A stretch of DNA of 64,000 bases from Craurococcus roseus (GCF_039523795.1 NZ_BAAAFZ010000050.1:1-64000); one strand, 5' to 3'; numbered from the stretch's first letter, positions 23,842 to 33,204 are shown. The notes: a model not told the origin generated them from the sequence alone. Translations and numbers: made by a program.

Positions 23842-24899
23842 GCCGCCGCCGAGCGGACCGCCGCCTCCGCCTTGCGCACCAGCTCCGCGCCGACGGTCGA
23901 TGCCCACTTGTCGTAGACGGGCTTCGTCGCGGCGGCGAAGGCGCGCTTCTCCTCGGCCGAGAGTGCCGCGACCTCCACGCCGCGCTTCTGCAACTCCTCC
24001 AAGGAGGCGCGGTCGGTGCCCGGCGCGCCGAGGCCCTTGCGGGTCAACGCGATCTGCTGCTTGCCGGCTTCCTCGGCGCATTCGCGCACGAGCTGCTGGT
24101 CGGCGGCGGAGAAGCTTGACCAAACCTGTTTGGAGAGCGCGAAGATCAGCGGGTCGTTGACGTAGTTCCAGATGGTGAGGTGCTTCTGCGCCAGCGTGTC
24201 CATGCGGAAGGCGAGGAAGAGGTTGATCGGGTTCTCCTGGCCGTCCACCGCTCCGGTGGAAAGGGCGGGTTGCAGATCGGCGAAGCTCATCTGCACCGGG
24301 TTCGCGCCGAGCGCCTCGTAGATGTCCTTGAAGATGTTGCCGGCGGCGAAGCGGATCTTCAGGCCGCGCAGGTCCGCGGGCGTGCGGAGCGGGCGCTTGC
24401 TGTTGGAGATCTCGCGGAAGCCGTTCTCGCCCCACGCGAGCGGCACCACCTCCCGCCGCTCCACCACGCCGAAGATGTCGCGCCCGACCTCGCCGGTGAT
24501 GAGCGCGTCCAGCGCCCGGTGGTCGGGCATCAGGAAGGGGAGCTGGAACAGGCTCGCTTCGCGCACCTGCGGGGCGATGTTGATGGTGGAGAGCACGGCG
24601 AAGTCGATCACGCCCTGGCGCATGGCCAGGAGCTCGCGCGTCTGGTCGCCGCCCACGAGCTGGCTGCCGGGGTAGACCTTGACGTTGATGCGGCCGTTGC
24701 TGCGCTGCGTCACCAAATCGGCCCAGATGAAGGCGCCCTCGGCGAAAGGGATCGGCCGGTTGCCGACGACGGACATCTTGTACTCGGGCCGGTATTGCCC
24801 CTGCTGCGCCCGCGCCACCCAGGGTGCCGAGAGGGCCGCGCCCGCCCCGGCGGCGAGCAGCGCCGCGCCGCGGCGGCGCATGATGGCCGTCGTTCGCAT
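23838..24899 (-). CDS. TRAP transporter substrate-binding protein (DctP type)
   Basis: A 353-aa periplasmic binding protein with a Tat/Sec-like signal (MRRRGAALLAAGAGAALSAPWVARAQ). DctP landmarks include GSQLVGGDQTRELLAMRQGVIDF near 80, LRGLKIRFAAGNIF with the carboxylate-binding Arg, and VDGQENPINL near 224. The conserved Arg pair that grips a substrate carboxylate appears present, so an organic acid is the likely ligand. First gene of the DctP-DctQ-DctM operon. It diverges from the SDR at 24999 with 99 bp between. Confidence 0.92.
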   Translation of the reverse strand: MRTTAIMRRRGAALLAAGAGAALSAPWVARAQQGQYRPEYKMSVVGNRPIPFAEGAFIWADLVTQRSNGRINVKVYPGSQLVGGDQTRELLAMRQGVIDFAVLSTINIAPQVREASLFQLPFLMPDHRALDALITGEVGRDIFGVVERREVVPLAWGENGFREISNSKRPLRTPADLRGLKIRFAAGNIFKDIYEALGANPVQMSFADLQPALSTGAVDGQENPINLFLAFRMDTLAQKHLTIWNYVNDPLIFALSKQVWSSFSAADQQLVRECAEEAGKQQIALTRKGLGAPGTDRASLEELQKRGVEVAALSAEEKRAFAAATKPVYDKWASTVGAELVRKAEAAVRSAAA

Positions 24900-24998
24900 G
24901 GTTCCGGAGTCCCTCCCGTCGCTTCGTGGATTCTCGGCTTGCGGCGCGAAGATGCACCGGCGAGAGGGATGGGGAAAGCAGGGCTGGGAGGAAAAGCC

Positions 24999-25760
24999 GT
25001 GGCCGACGAAAAGGTGCTGGCGATCACGGGCGGGGCGTCGGGCATCGGCCTCGCCATCGCCGGGGCGGCGCTGGCGGAGGGCTGGCGCGTGGCGGTGGCG
25101 GACCGGGACGAGGCGGCGCTTGAGCGGGCGCGGGGCGCGCTCGACCCGGCCCGTTCGACTCTCACGGCGCTCGACGTCACCGACGAGGCGGCGGTGGAGG
25201 GCTGGATCGCCGGCGCCGCGGGTCCGGGCCGGTTGGCGGGCGCGGTCTCGGCCGCCGGCATCGCCGCCGACGTGCCGGCGCTCGACACGCCGGTCGACCT
25301 GTTCCGCCGCATCTTGGACGTGAACGTCGCCGGCACCTTCCTGCTGGCCCGCGCCGCGGGGCGTGCCATGCGCGATTCGGGGGAGGGCGGCGCGATCCTC
25401 CTGATCGCTTCCGTGTCGGGCTTGCGCGGGGCGAAGGGGCGCGCGGCCTACGGCGCGTCCAAGGCTGCGGTGATCAACCTGGCCCAGGTCATGGCGATCG
25501 ACTGCGCGCCGCACGGCATCCGGGTGAACGCGCTCTGCCCGGGCCCGGTGGAGACGCCGCTCGTCGCGCGGGTTCACACGCCGGAGGTCCGCGCGCAATG
25601 GCTGCGCCACGTGCCGATGCGCCGCTACGCCGCGCCGGAGGAGATCACCCCGACCGCGCTGTTCCTGCTGGACGGGAACAAGAGCGGCTACCTGACGGGG
25701 CAGGCCATCGCGGTGGACGGCGGCTACGCCGGGGCCGGGCTGATGCCGCCGTCGAACTAG
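24999..25760 (+). CDS. Short-chain dehydrogenase/reductase
   Basis: A 253-aa classical SDR with TGGASGIG (about residues 10-17) for NAD(P), the DVT motif (ALDVTDEAAV), the SVSG active-site Ser, catalytic YGASK and PGPVETPL. It ends in DGGYAGAGLMPPSN. The GTG start is chosen for its strong GGGAGGAAAA site; the upstream ATG at 24969 would add ten residues with no ribosome site. It is divergent from the TRAP operon and convergent with the E1 genes. Its position between a transporter and an acyl-converting cluster suggests it reduces or oxidises the imported compound. Confidence 0.88.
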   Translation: MADEKVLAITGGASGIGLAIAGAALAEGWRVAVADRDEAALERARGALDPARSTLTALDVTDEAAVEGWIAGAAGPGRLAGAVSAAGIAADVPALDTPVDLFRRILDVNVAGTFLLARAAGRAMRDSGEGGAILLIASVSGLRGAKGRAAYGASKAAVINLAQVMAIDCAPHGIRVNALCPGPVETPLVARVHTPEVRAQWLRHVPMRRYAAPEEITPTALFLLDGNKSGYLTGQAIAVDGGYAGAGLMPPSN

Positions 25761-26731
25761 CCACGCACCATCGCCTCCGCGGTTTGGACGATGCGCTCCG
25801 GGGTGACGCGCAGTTCGGCTTCCAGCGGCGGCGCGAAGGGCACCGGCACGCGCGGAAAGCCCAGGCGGCGCACCGCCCTGACGTTCCCGGGGCCGAGGCG
25901 TTCCACCACGCGCGCGGCCACCTCGGCGCCGAAGCCGGCGGCCGTCACCGCTTCCTGCGCCACCAGGAGGCGGCCGGTGCGGGAGACGGAGGCGCAGACC
26001 GCCTCTTCGTCCCAGGGCCAAAGGCTCCGGAGGTCGAGGAGGTCCACGCCGATCCCGCGCTCCGCCAACGCGGCCGCGGCGCGATCGGCCGCCGGCACCA
26101 GGGCGGACCAGCACACCAGGGTCAGGTCGCCGCCCTCCCGCACCCGACGCGCCACGCCGAAAGGCAGGGGCTCTATCCGCTCCGGCACGGGGCCGACCGA
26201 TTGCCAGAGGTCCTTGGCCTCGAACACCAACACCGGGTCGTCGCTGCGGATGGCGGCCACCAGGAGCCCGGCGGCGTCGGCCGGCGTCGCGGGCGCCACT
26301 GCCACCACGCCGGGCAGGTGGACGAACCACGCTTCCAGCGACTGGCTGTGCTGCGCGGCGGAGGAGCGCCACATGCCGTGCGGCATCCGCACCACCAGCG
26401 CCGGCCGCGCCTGCCCGCCGGTCATGTAGCGGATCTTGGCGATCTGGTTCGCCAGTTCGTCCATGGCGCAGAGGGTGAAATCGAAGATGCGCATCTCGAT
26501 GACGGGGCGCGTGCCGACCAACGCGGCGCCGAGGCCGGCGCCCATGATGGTGCTTTCCGAGATCGGCGTGGACACGGCGCGGGCCTCGCCGAACTCCTCC
26601 GGGAAGCCGCGGTACTGGCCGAACAGGCCGCCGCGCGCGACGTCCTCGCCCAGCACCCACACGCGCGGATCGCGCCGCATCTCCTGCGCCACGGCGAGGC
26701 GCGTCGCCTCCACCAGCGTGACCTCCGGCAT
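25757..26731 (-). CDS. 2-oxoacid (pyruvate/acetoin-type) dehydrogenase E1 beta subunit
   Basis: A 324-aa E1-beta of the thiamine-diphosphate dehydrogenase family. Landmarks are VLGEDVARGGLFG near 27, VSTPISESTIMGAGLGAALVGTRPV near 53, RMPHGMWRSSAAQHSQSLEAWF near 116 and the transketolase C-terminal domain with LLDLRSLWPWDEEAV near 233. It pairs with the alpha subunit just upstream (TGATG overlap). No E2 acyltransferase or E3 gene is in the window. It converges with the SDR, the two stops sharing CTAG. Confidence 0.9.
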   Translation of the reverse strand: MPEVTLVEATRLAVAQEMRRDPRVWVLGEDVARGGLFGQYRGFPEEFGEARAVSTPISESTIMGAGLGAALVGTRPVIEMRIFDFTLCAMDELANQIAKIRYMTGGQARPALVVRMPHGMWRSSAAQHSQSLEAWFVHLPGVVAVAPATPADAAGLLVAAIRSDDPVLVFEAKDLWQSVGPVPERIEPLPFGVARRVREGGDLTLVCWSALVPAADRAAAALAERGIGVDLLDLRSLWPWDEEAVCASVSRTGRLLVAQEAVTAAGFGAEVAARVVERLGPGNVRAVRRLGFPRVPVPFAPPLEAELRVTPERIVQTAEAMVRG

Positions 26732-27726
26732 CAGGCGGCCCTCCCGGCGGCGCCGGTGTCCTGCACGTCCGCCCAGGCGGAGGCGGGATCGGGCCAGGGC
26801 GCGGCCCGCGCGGCCTCGCGCGCGTCCCGCATCTCGGCCTCCGCCTCGGCGTGCACCACCGCCAGCGCTTCGGCGGATGCGCCCTGCCGCAGCAGCGCGG
26901 CTTCCAGCGTGGCGATCGGGTCGCGGGCCTGGAGGGCGGCGACCTCCTCGGTGCTCCGCCACGCCGCGGCGTCCGTGCTGGTGTGGCCGGAAAGGCGTGT
27001 GGTGCGGGCGTGGAGCAGGCGCGGGCCGGCCCCGCCTCGCACCGCCGCGAGCAACCGGGCAGCGGCCGCGTCCACCGCCGCGGCGTAGTTGCCGTCCACG
27101 GTTTCGGCGGGCACGCCGAGCGCTTCCGCCCGCGCGGCGATGCCCGGGCCGGCGGTGGTGCTTTCGGTGCGGGTGAAAGCGGCGACGCCGTTGTCCTCGC
27201 ACACGAACAGCACCGGCAGGCGGTACAGGGCGGCCCAGTTCAGCCCTTCGAGGAACGGCCCGCGGTTCACCGCGCCGTCGCCGAAGAAGCAGGCGACCAC
27301 GGCGTCCGAGCCGAGCAGGCGCAGCCCCTGCGCCGCGCCGACCGCGATCGGGATGCCGCCCGCCACCACGCCGTTGGCGCCCAACATGCCCGCGCCGAAA
27401 TCGGCGATGTGCATGGAGCCGCCCTTGCCGCCGCAATGGCCGCCGGCGCGCCCGTGCAGCTCCGCCATCATGCCGGCCACGCCCGCGCCCTTGGCGAGGG
27501 CGTGGCCGTGCCCGCGGTGGGTGGAGGTGATTCGGTCGTCGCGGCGGAGGTTCAGGCACACGCCGGCGGCGACGGCCTCTTGCCCGATGGAAACGTGCAG
27601 CGGGCCGGGTATCTCGCCCGTCCCGTGCGCCGCCACCGCCGCTTCCTCGAAGGCGCGGATGCGGCGCATGAGCCGGTGCAGGTCGAGCAGCCGGGCGGAG
27701 TTGCCGGCGGCCTTGGCGTCACTCAT
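26731..27726 (-). CDS. 2-oxoacid / acetoin dehydrogenase E1 alpha subunit
   Basis: A 331-aa ThDP-binding E1-alpha. Motifs: THRGHGHALAKG near residue 69, MMAELHGRAGGHCGGKGGSM near 85, the ThDP/Mg motif starting GDGAVNRGPFLEGLN near 149, and SGHTSTDAA near 246 on the phosphorylation-loop equivalent. The combination of a HGHALAKG block with GKGGSMHIAD is typical of the acetoin dehydrogenase/AcoA-like branch, but that branch merges with pyruvate dehydrogenase E1. It would decarboxylate the substrate and hand the acyl group to an E2 located elsewhere. Confidence 0.9.
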   Translation of the reverse strand: MSDAKAAGNSARLLDLHRLMRRIRAFEEAAVAAHGTGEIPGPLHVSIGQEAVAAGVCLNLRRDDRITSTHRGHGHALAKGAGVAGMMAELHGRAGGHCGGKGGSMHIADFGAGMLGANGVVAGGIPIAVGAAQGLRLLGSDAVVACFFGDGAVNRGPFLEGLNWAALYRLPVLFVCEDNGVAAFTRTESTTAGPGIAARAEALGVPAETVDGNYAAAVDAAAARLLAAVRGGAGPRLLHARTTRLSGHTSTDAAAWRSTEEVAALQARDPIATLEAALLRQGASAEALAVVHAEAEAEMRDAREAARAAPWPDPASAWADVQDTGAAGRAA

Positions 27727-27851
27727 GCGGCGTTCCCTCCCGGCCCTCGCCCCGCGAGGATGGGACAACCGGCGCGGCCCGGCGAGGGGTGATGGCCGAA
27801 GGGTCGGCTCGTGGCATTGTGGCCGCGGCACGTCCGAATGCGGGAGGGGAC

Positions 27852-29435
27852 ATGGCGGGCAGCGCGACGGCGATGAACCTGGGCCGGCTGCTGACGCAAA
27901 CGGCGCGGCGCCTGCCCGGCCGCGCCGCCCTGGTCTGGGGCGAGCGGCGGTGGACCTGGGCGGAGCTGGATGCGCGCGTGGACCGCTTGGCCGCCGCGCT
28001 GCGGGCGAGGGGCGTCGGCAAGGGCGACCGGGTGCTGGTGCATTCGCGCAACTCGAACGCGATGTTCGAAAGCCAGTGGGCCTGCTTCAAGGCGGGAGCG
28101 GTTTGGGTGCCGACCAACTTCCGCCTGACGCCGCCGGAGGTCGCCTACCTCGCCGCGACCTCGCGCGCCCGCGCCATGTTGCGCGACCGAGGCTTCGCGG
28201 CCCACGCCGACGCGGTGCGCGCCGCCGGGCCGTGGTGCGAGCAGGTGCTCGCGGTGGGCGACGCGCGGCCCGGCGAGGTCGACTACGAGGACGCTCTGGC
28301 GGACGCCGACCCGCCGTCGCCCGACCACGAGGCCGATGTGGAGTACGCCGACCCCGCTTGGTTCTTCTTCACCTCCGGCACCACCGGCCGGCCCAAGGCT
28401 GCGGTGCTGACGCATGGCCAGCTCGCCTTCGTCGTCACCAACCACTTGGCCGACCTGTTCCCCGGCACGACGGAGCGCGACGCGTCGCTCGTGGTGGCGC
28501 CGCTCTCCCACGGCGCGGGCATCCACCAACTAGGGCAGGTCGCGCGCGGCGCCCGCACGGTGCTGCTGCCGGCCGAGCGGCTCGACCCCGAAGCGGCGTG
28601 GCGGCTGGTGGAGGAGCACCGTGTCTCCAACATGTTCACCGTGCCGACCATCCTCTCGGCCTTGGTCGAGCACCCGGCCGTCGAACGGCACGACCATTCC
28701 TCGCTGCGCCACGTGATCTACGCCGGCGCGCCCATGTACCGCGCCGACCAGAAGCGGGCGCTGGAGCGCCTCGGGCCGTGCCTCGTGCAGTATTTCGGCT
28801 TGGGGGAGGTGACGGGGAACATCACGGCGCTGCGCCCGGACCAGCACAGCCTGGACGACACCGACCCGGATTGCCCCGTCGGTTCGGTGGGTGCGCCGCG
28901 AACGGGCATGGACGTCGCCATCCTCGACAGCGGGGGGCGTCGTCTGCCTCCGGGCGAAACGGGCGAGATCTGCGTCCGCGGCCCCGCCGTGTTCGCCGGG
29001 TACTTCGAAAACCCGGAAGCCAACGTCAAAGCCTTCGCCGGCAACTGGTTCCACACCGGCGACCTCGGCCACCTGGACGCGCGCGGCTTCCTCTACGTCA
29101 CCGGGCGGGCGAGCGACATGTTCATCTCCGGCGGGAGCAACGTCTACCCGCGCGAGGTGGAGGAGGCGGTGTTGACCTGCCCCGGCGTGGCGGAGTGCGC
29201 CGTGGTGGGGATGCCGCACCCGCGCTGGGGCGAGGCCGGCATCGCCGCCGTGGTGCCGCAGCCCGGCGCTGCCGTGGGCGAGGCCGCCGTGCTCGCGCAC
29301 CTGCAAGACCGCCTCGCGCGCTACAAGCACCCGCTGCGCGTGGTTGTGTGGGACGCGCTGCCGCGGTCGGGCTACGGCAAGGTGCCCAAGGCGATGGTGC
29401 GGGAACGCCTCGACGCTGAGGGTGTCGGCTTCTGA
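27852..29435 (+). CDS. AMP-dependent acyl-CoA synthetase / CoA ligase
   Basis: A 527-aa adenylate-forming ligase. P-loop FFTSGTTGRPKAAV near residue 175, YFGLGEVTGN near 315, HTGDLGHLDARGFLYVTGR near 397 and the C-terminal SGYGKVPKAMV with the catalytic lysine. The start at 27852 is chosen for its GGGAGGGGAC site and MAGSATAMNLG, which is the usual length; an upstream ATG at 27789 adds 21 unsupported residues. It diverges from the E1 genes and could activate an acid made or imported by the neighbouring TRAP/SDR set. Confidence 0.9.
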   Translation: MAGSATAMNLGRLLTQTARRLPGRAALVWGERRWTWAELDARVDRLAAALRARGVGKGDRVLVHSRNSNAMFESQWACFKAGAVWVPTNFRLTPPEVAYLAATSRARAMLRDRGFAAHADAVRAAGPWCEQVLAVGDARPGEVDYEDALADADPPSPDHEADVEYADPAWFFFTSGTTGRPKAAVLTHGQLAFVVTNHLADLFPGTTERDASLVVAPLSHGAGIHQLGQVARGARTVLLPAERLDPEAAWRLVEEHRVSNMFTVPTILSALVEHPAVERHDHSSLRHVIYAGAPMYRADQKRALERLGPCLVQYFGLGEVTGNITALRPDQHSLDDTDPDCPVGSVGAPRTGMDVAILDSGGRRLPPGETGEICVRGPAVFAGYFENPEANVKAFAGNWFHTGDLGHLDARGFLYVTGRASDMFISGGSNVYPREVEEAVLTCPGVAECAVVGMPHPRWGEAGIAAVVPQPGAAVGEAAVLAHLQDRLARYKHPLRVVVWDALPRSGYGKVPKAMVRERLDAEGVGF

Positions 29436-29526
29436 AACGGAACCGCTCCGGCACGCGCGCCGGTCACCGCCATTTCAACGTGTCGTCGCAGACACGGCCC
29501 GGACCGTTCCATGAAGAAATAGAACT

Positions 29527-29541
29527 TTGCGTGGCACGCAA
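29527..29541. promoter_or_regulatory. Perfect palindrome upstream of the GH16 gene (putative operator)
   Basis: TTGCGTG at 29527-29533 and CACGCAA at 29535-29541 form an exact 7-bp inverted repeat around one central G. It lies 53 bp upstream of the GH16 start codon in a locally AT-rich leader, a normal place for a repressor or activator site. No regulator gene is adjacent. Confidence 0.45.
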
Positions 29542-29594
29542 GCTTCGCTCCACGACCAAATAAAGTCGACGAGACAGCAACTCTGGCGGGGCAC

Positions 29595-31160
29595 ATGGGT
29601 ACATTAAACGACGTTAATCCGACACCGCTGCCGACCGCTGGGTGGAAACTCACCTTTTCCGACGGCTTCAACAGCACGTACATCGACCGCGGCGCTTGGC
29701 CCCTGGTCTTCCAGGGCGGCTCCGCCAACGGCGCCTACACCTTTCGACCCGAAAACGTTGTGGTGTGGGACGGCGAGGCTTCGGTCAACAACGTCAATAC
29801 ACCGTCCGGATGGACGAGCGGCGCATTCCAGCAGGGGTGGAACGGCCAGCTCTACGGACGGTACGAGGTGCGGGCGAAATTCGACCCGGGGCAGGGCTTC
29901 TCCGGCGCCCTGCTCCTCTGGCCGACCGACAACGAGGGCGGCGCGGAGGTCGACATGGTCGAGCCCCGCTTCGCCGACAAATCGGTGAACAACATATCCG
30001 TCCACGGCGAGGGCGGGCCCGGCCCGTTCGACAGTTGGGAATTCCGCTTCGACGCGACCCAATGGCACACCTACGCCGTGGACTGGTTGCCCGGACAACT
30101 GGTGTTCTACCTGGACGGACAGGAGATCCACCGCACCACCCGCCGCGTCCCGGACGAGCCGATGTCGTTCGGCGTGCTCGGCTACGTCAACGCGCCGGGC
30201 GACGACTGGCACGGCGGCCCGCCCGACGCGAGTTCGCCCGGCTTCAACAGCATCCACGTGGATTGGGTGCGGGCCTACACGCCGGAGAACCTCTACCCCG
30301 GCGCGCTGCCCACCGCCTTTTACGGCACGCCCGGTGCTCTGCGGCCATCGACCGAACCCTGGACAGGCGCTTGGAGCGCCGGGGACACTGGCGAAGTCGC
30401 CCGGAGCGCCGTGCGCAGCGTGGACGGCGTGACCTACGCCGCCACCTGGAACGCGGCGCAGTGGAACGACCAAGTGCCGGTTGCGACCTCCGCGCCGGCG
30501 GCGTGGAACCCGGCCTACGCGTCCCGGCTGCTCTACGCCAACTTCGCCGACGTGGAACTCGACTTCGCCGCCGCCGGCGCGACCGGGCTGTCGGTGGTCG
30601 CGTCGGGCGCGCAACGGGGCAACATCCGGACCGGCGACGCCGGCGACGCCGTGACCTGGGTGGCGCATTCCTCGCCGGCCGCCGGGCCGGACAACGTGAT
30701 GACGGTTGTGACCGGGGCGGGGCACGACAGCGTCGTCGTCACCGCGGCGGGGCGATCGAACATCGACCAACCCTTCGGATGGGGTTCCGAGTGGCGCGGC
30801 GACTACGACGGCCTTTCGTCGGTGTACCGGGTGAACCTCGGCGCTGGCGAGGACTGGGCGACCCTGGCGGCGGGCGGGGGCGTGGTGGACGGCGGCGCCG
30901 GCGTCGACACGGTCGTGTTCTGGGGACCCGTCTCGCGCTTCGCCGTGACCGCCCTGTCCGACGGCTCCACCCGGGTCGACGACCGCACCGGGGCGCAAGG
31001 CGGGGCCGTGCTGTGGGGCGTGGAGCGCTTGAACTTCACCGACGCGGAGATCGCCGCCCCCGGCCAAGCCCCCGCGCCCTCCGCCATCGGCATCGCCCCG
31101 GTGGGCGCGACGCCGGCGCTCCCCGTGGCGGCCGTGGCTGCCGCGGACTGGCAGCTCTGA
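29595..31160 (+). CDS. GH16-family endoglycanase-like protein with RTX-like C-terminus
   Basis: A 521-aa protein whose first ~230 residues form a GH16 beta-jelly-roll (beta-1,3/1,4-glucanase, agarase or carrageenase type). The catalytic EVDMVE at 118-123 is intact (Glu118 nucleophile, Asp120, Glu123 acid/base). The C-terminal part holds repeat-like Gly/Asp segments (NLGAGEDWATLAAGGG, DGGAGVDTVVF) and a final VERLNFTDAEIA, typical of proteins exported by type I secretion. No N-terminal signal peptide is present, which agrees with that route. No ABC/MFP secretion genes are nearby. Probably a secreted polysaccharide-cleaving or polysaccharide-modelling enzyme. Confidence 0.88.
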   Translation: MGTLNDVNPTPLPTAGWKLTFSDGFNSTYIDRGAWPLVFQGGSANGAYTFRPENVVVWDGEASVNNVNTPSGWTSGAFQQGWNGQLYGRYEVRAKFDPGQGFSGALLLWPTDNEGGAEVDMVEPRFADKSVNNISVHGEGGPGPFDSWEFRFDATQWHTYAVDWLPGQLVFYLDGQEIHRTTRRVPDEPMSFGVLGYVNAPGDDWHGGPPDASSPGFNSIHVDWVRAYTPENLYPGALPTAFYGTPGALRPSTEPWTGAWSAGDTGEVARSAVRSVDGVTYAATWNAAQWNDQVPVATSAPAAWNPAYASRLLYANFADVELDFAAAGATGLSVVASGAQRGNIRTGDAGDAVTWVAHSSPAAGPDNVMTVVTGAGHDSVVVTAAGRSNIDQPFGWGSEWRGDYDGLSSVYRVNLGAGEDWATLAAGGGVVDGGAGVDTVVFWGPVSRFAVTALSDGSTRVDDRTGAQGGAVLWGVERLNFTDAEIAAPGQAPAPSAIGIAPVGATPALPVAAVAAADWQL

Positions 31161-31224
31161 CGGGCGCGGCGGCCGCCGGCCTTCGGCCATGGGCGGCCGC
31201 TTACGCCACGGTCGCGGATCGTCT

Positions 31225-32379
31225 ATGCGCGCCGGCATGGAAGCGGTGCGCGGAGAGGCCGCCGCGCCACCGGACCTCCGGCGGGCGCGGCGCGTGGTGG
31301 TCAAGGTCGGTTCCGCCCTCGTGGTGGACGATGGTAGCGCCGCGCCGCGCGAGGCGTGGCTCGCCTCCGTGGCGGCGGACATCGCCGCCATGCGGGCGCG
31401 CGGCGCGGAGGTGCTGCTGGTCTCGTCCGGCGCCATCGCCTTGGCGCGCCGCGCCCTCGGCTTGACCCGCCGCCGGCTGCGGCTGGAAGAGAAGCAGGCC
31501 GCTGCCGCGGTGGGCCAGATCCGCCTCGCCGGTGCCTGGGACGCCGCGCTCTCCGCGCACGGCCTGGCCGCGGCGCAACTGCTGCTCACGCTGGAGGACA
31601 GCGAGGACCGGCGCCGCTACCTCAACGCGCGTGCCACCCTCGGCACCCTTTTGGAACTGGGCTGCGTGCCGGTCATCAACGAGAACGACACGGTGGCCAC
31701 CGCCGAGATCCGCTTCGGCGACAACGACCGCTTGGCCGCCCGCGTGGCCGAGATGGTGGAAGCGGACGCTCTGGTGCTGCTGTCCGACATCGACGGCCTG
31801 TTCACCGCCGACCCGCGCCGGGACCCTGAAGCGCGCCACCTGCCGGTGGTGGAGCGCGTCACGGACGAGATCATGTCCATGGGCGGGGAGCCGCCGCCCG
31901 GCTACTCCTCCGGGGGCATGCGTACCAAGCTGCTGGCGGCCCGCATCGCCACCGGCGCCGGTTGCGCCATGGCCATCGCGCTCGGCGCGCGCGACCACCC
32001 GTTGCGGGCCATGGAGGACGGGGCGCGCTGCACGTGGTTCCTGCCCCAGCCGGAGGGCCGCTCTTCCCGCAAGCGCTGGATCGCCGGCAGCCTGGCGCCG
32101 CTCGGCGCCCTTTCGGTGGACGCGGGCGCGGCGCGGGCGTTGGCCCGCGGCAGTTCCCTGCTCCCCGCCGGAGTGCGGGCTGTGGCGGGCGAGTTCGGGC
32201 GCGGCGACCCCGTGAGCCTGCTCGATCCGGAAGGCAGGGAGGTGGCGCGCGGCCTGTCCGCTTACGACGCGGACAGCGCCCGGCGGATCGCCGGGCGCCG
32301 CTCGGATGAGATCGAGGCCATCCTCGGCTGGCGCGGCCGGGACGAGATGGTGCGCCGGGACGACTTGGTGCTGCTTTGA
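31225..32379 (+). CDS. proB: Glutamate 5-kinase
   Basis: A 384-aa enzyme that phosphorylates glutamate, the first step of proline synthesis. The amino-acid-kinase domain shows VVVKVGSALVV near residue 24, SSGAIALARRALG near 66, VPVINENDTV near 150, FGDNDRLAARVA near 165, LLSDIDGLFTADPR near 183 and GGMRTKLLAARIA near 226. A C-terminal PUA domain follows from about 290, as in the long form of ProB. Start 31225 is the first ATG of the conserved region; an ATG at 31237 is equally plausible and neither has a good ribosome site. Usually obg lies upstream in related genomes; here it does not. Confidence 0.92.
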   Translation: MRAGMEAVRGEAAAPPDLRRARRVVVKVGSALVVDDGSAAPREAWLASVAADIAAMRARGAEVLLVSSGAIALARRALGLTRRRLRLEEKQAAAAVGQIRLAGAWDAALSAHGLAAAQLLLTLEDSEDRRRYLNARATLGTLLELGCVPVINENDTVATAEIRFGDNDRLAARVAEMVEADALVLLSDIDGLFTADPRRDPEARHLPVVERVTDEIMSMGGEPPPGYSSGGMRTKLLAARIATGAGCAMAIALGARDHPLRAMEDGARCTWFLPQPEGRSSRKRWIAGSLAPLGALSVDAGAARALARGSSLLPAGVRAVAGEFGRGDPVSLLDPEGREVARGLSAYDADSARRIAGRRSDEIEAILGWRGRDEMVRRDDLVLL

Positions 32380-32401
32380 GGGCCGAGGACCGAAGCGCGC
32401 G

Positions 32402-33082
32402 ATGATCGCTCCCCTTGTGCTCGCCCTGCGCCAGATCGGCGACCGGGCGTTCCTCGGGTCGCTGCTGAAGGGGCTCGGATCGGCGCTGCTGGTGTTCGTC
32501 GGCTTGGTGGCGATCGCCGCCTGGGGCGCGGAGGCGCTCGCCGGCGGCTCCGGCTGGCTGGCCGGCGCGGCGGCGGCGCTCGGCGGGCTTTTGGCGCTCG
32601 GCCTAGGCATCTGGTTGTTCGTGCCGGTGATGCTGGCCGTGGTCGGCTTGTTCTTGGACCCTGTGGCCGAGGCGGTGGAACGGCGCTTCTATCCCGGGCT
32701 GCCGCCGGCGAGGGGCACGGGCTTGGCCGCGCAGGTGCGTTTCAACCTTTGGTTTAGTTTGCGCTTGGTGGTGCTGAGCCTCGCCGCGTTGCCTTTCGCT
32801 TTCGCCGTGCCGCCGGTGGGTACGGCGCTGCTGTGGATGGTCTCGGCCTACGGCCTCGGCCACGGCTTGTTCGAGGGCGTGGCACAGAGGCGGATGAGCG
32901 TGGAAGAGGCGCGCGCTTCGCGCCGGCAGCGCGAGGCGCGCGTGCTCGGCATCGGCGCCATACTGGCCGCCATCGCGTTGATTCCGGGCGTGAATCTGCT
33001 CGTGCCCGTGCTCGGCACAGCGGCGATGACGCACGTGCTGCACAGGAACGGCGCCGTAATATCCAATGGAAACCGCACTTGA
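32402..33082 (+). CDS. EI24 domain membrane protein (CysZ-like)
   Basis: A 226-aa inner-membrane protein with about four to six hydrophobic segments. The spacing, with a long cytoplasmic link (DPVAEAVERRFYPGLPPA) and the conserved pair FNLWFSLRLVVLSL and LIPGVNLLVPVLGTAAMTH, matches the EI24/CysZ family, some members of which import sulfate. It starts 22 bp after proB and may be co-transcribed. No sulfate genes are nearby. Confidence 0.82.
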   Translation: MIAPLVLALRQIGDRAFLGSLLKGLGSALLVFVGLVAIAAWGAEALAGGSGWLAGAAAALGGLLALGLGIWLFVPVMLAVVGLFLDPVAEAVERRFYPGLPPARGTGLAAQVRFNLWFSLRLVVLSLAALPFAFAVPPVGTALLWMVSAYGLGHGLFEGVAQRRMSVEEARASRRQREARVLGIGAILAAIALIPGVNLLVPVLGTAAMTHVLHRNGAVISNGNRT

Positions 33083-33204
33083 TTGATCACTTCCTGTTGT
33101 GCGGCGTGACGCCCGCATGGTAGCCCAAAGACCAATCAGAGGCCGCGACGCGCGACCCACGCGCCGACGCGCAGCCGCCTCGGCCGCGAAGGGGAAGCAT
33201 TCAG

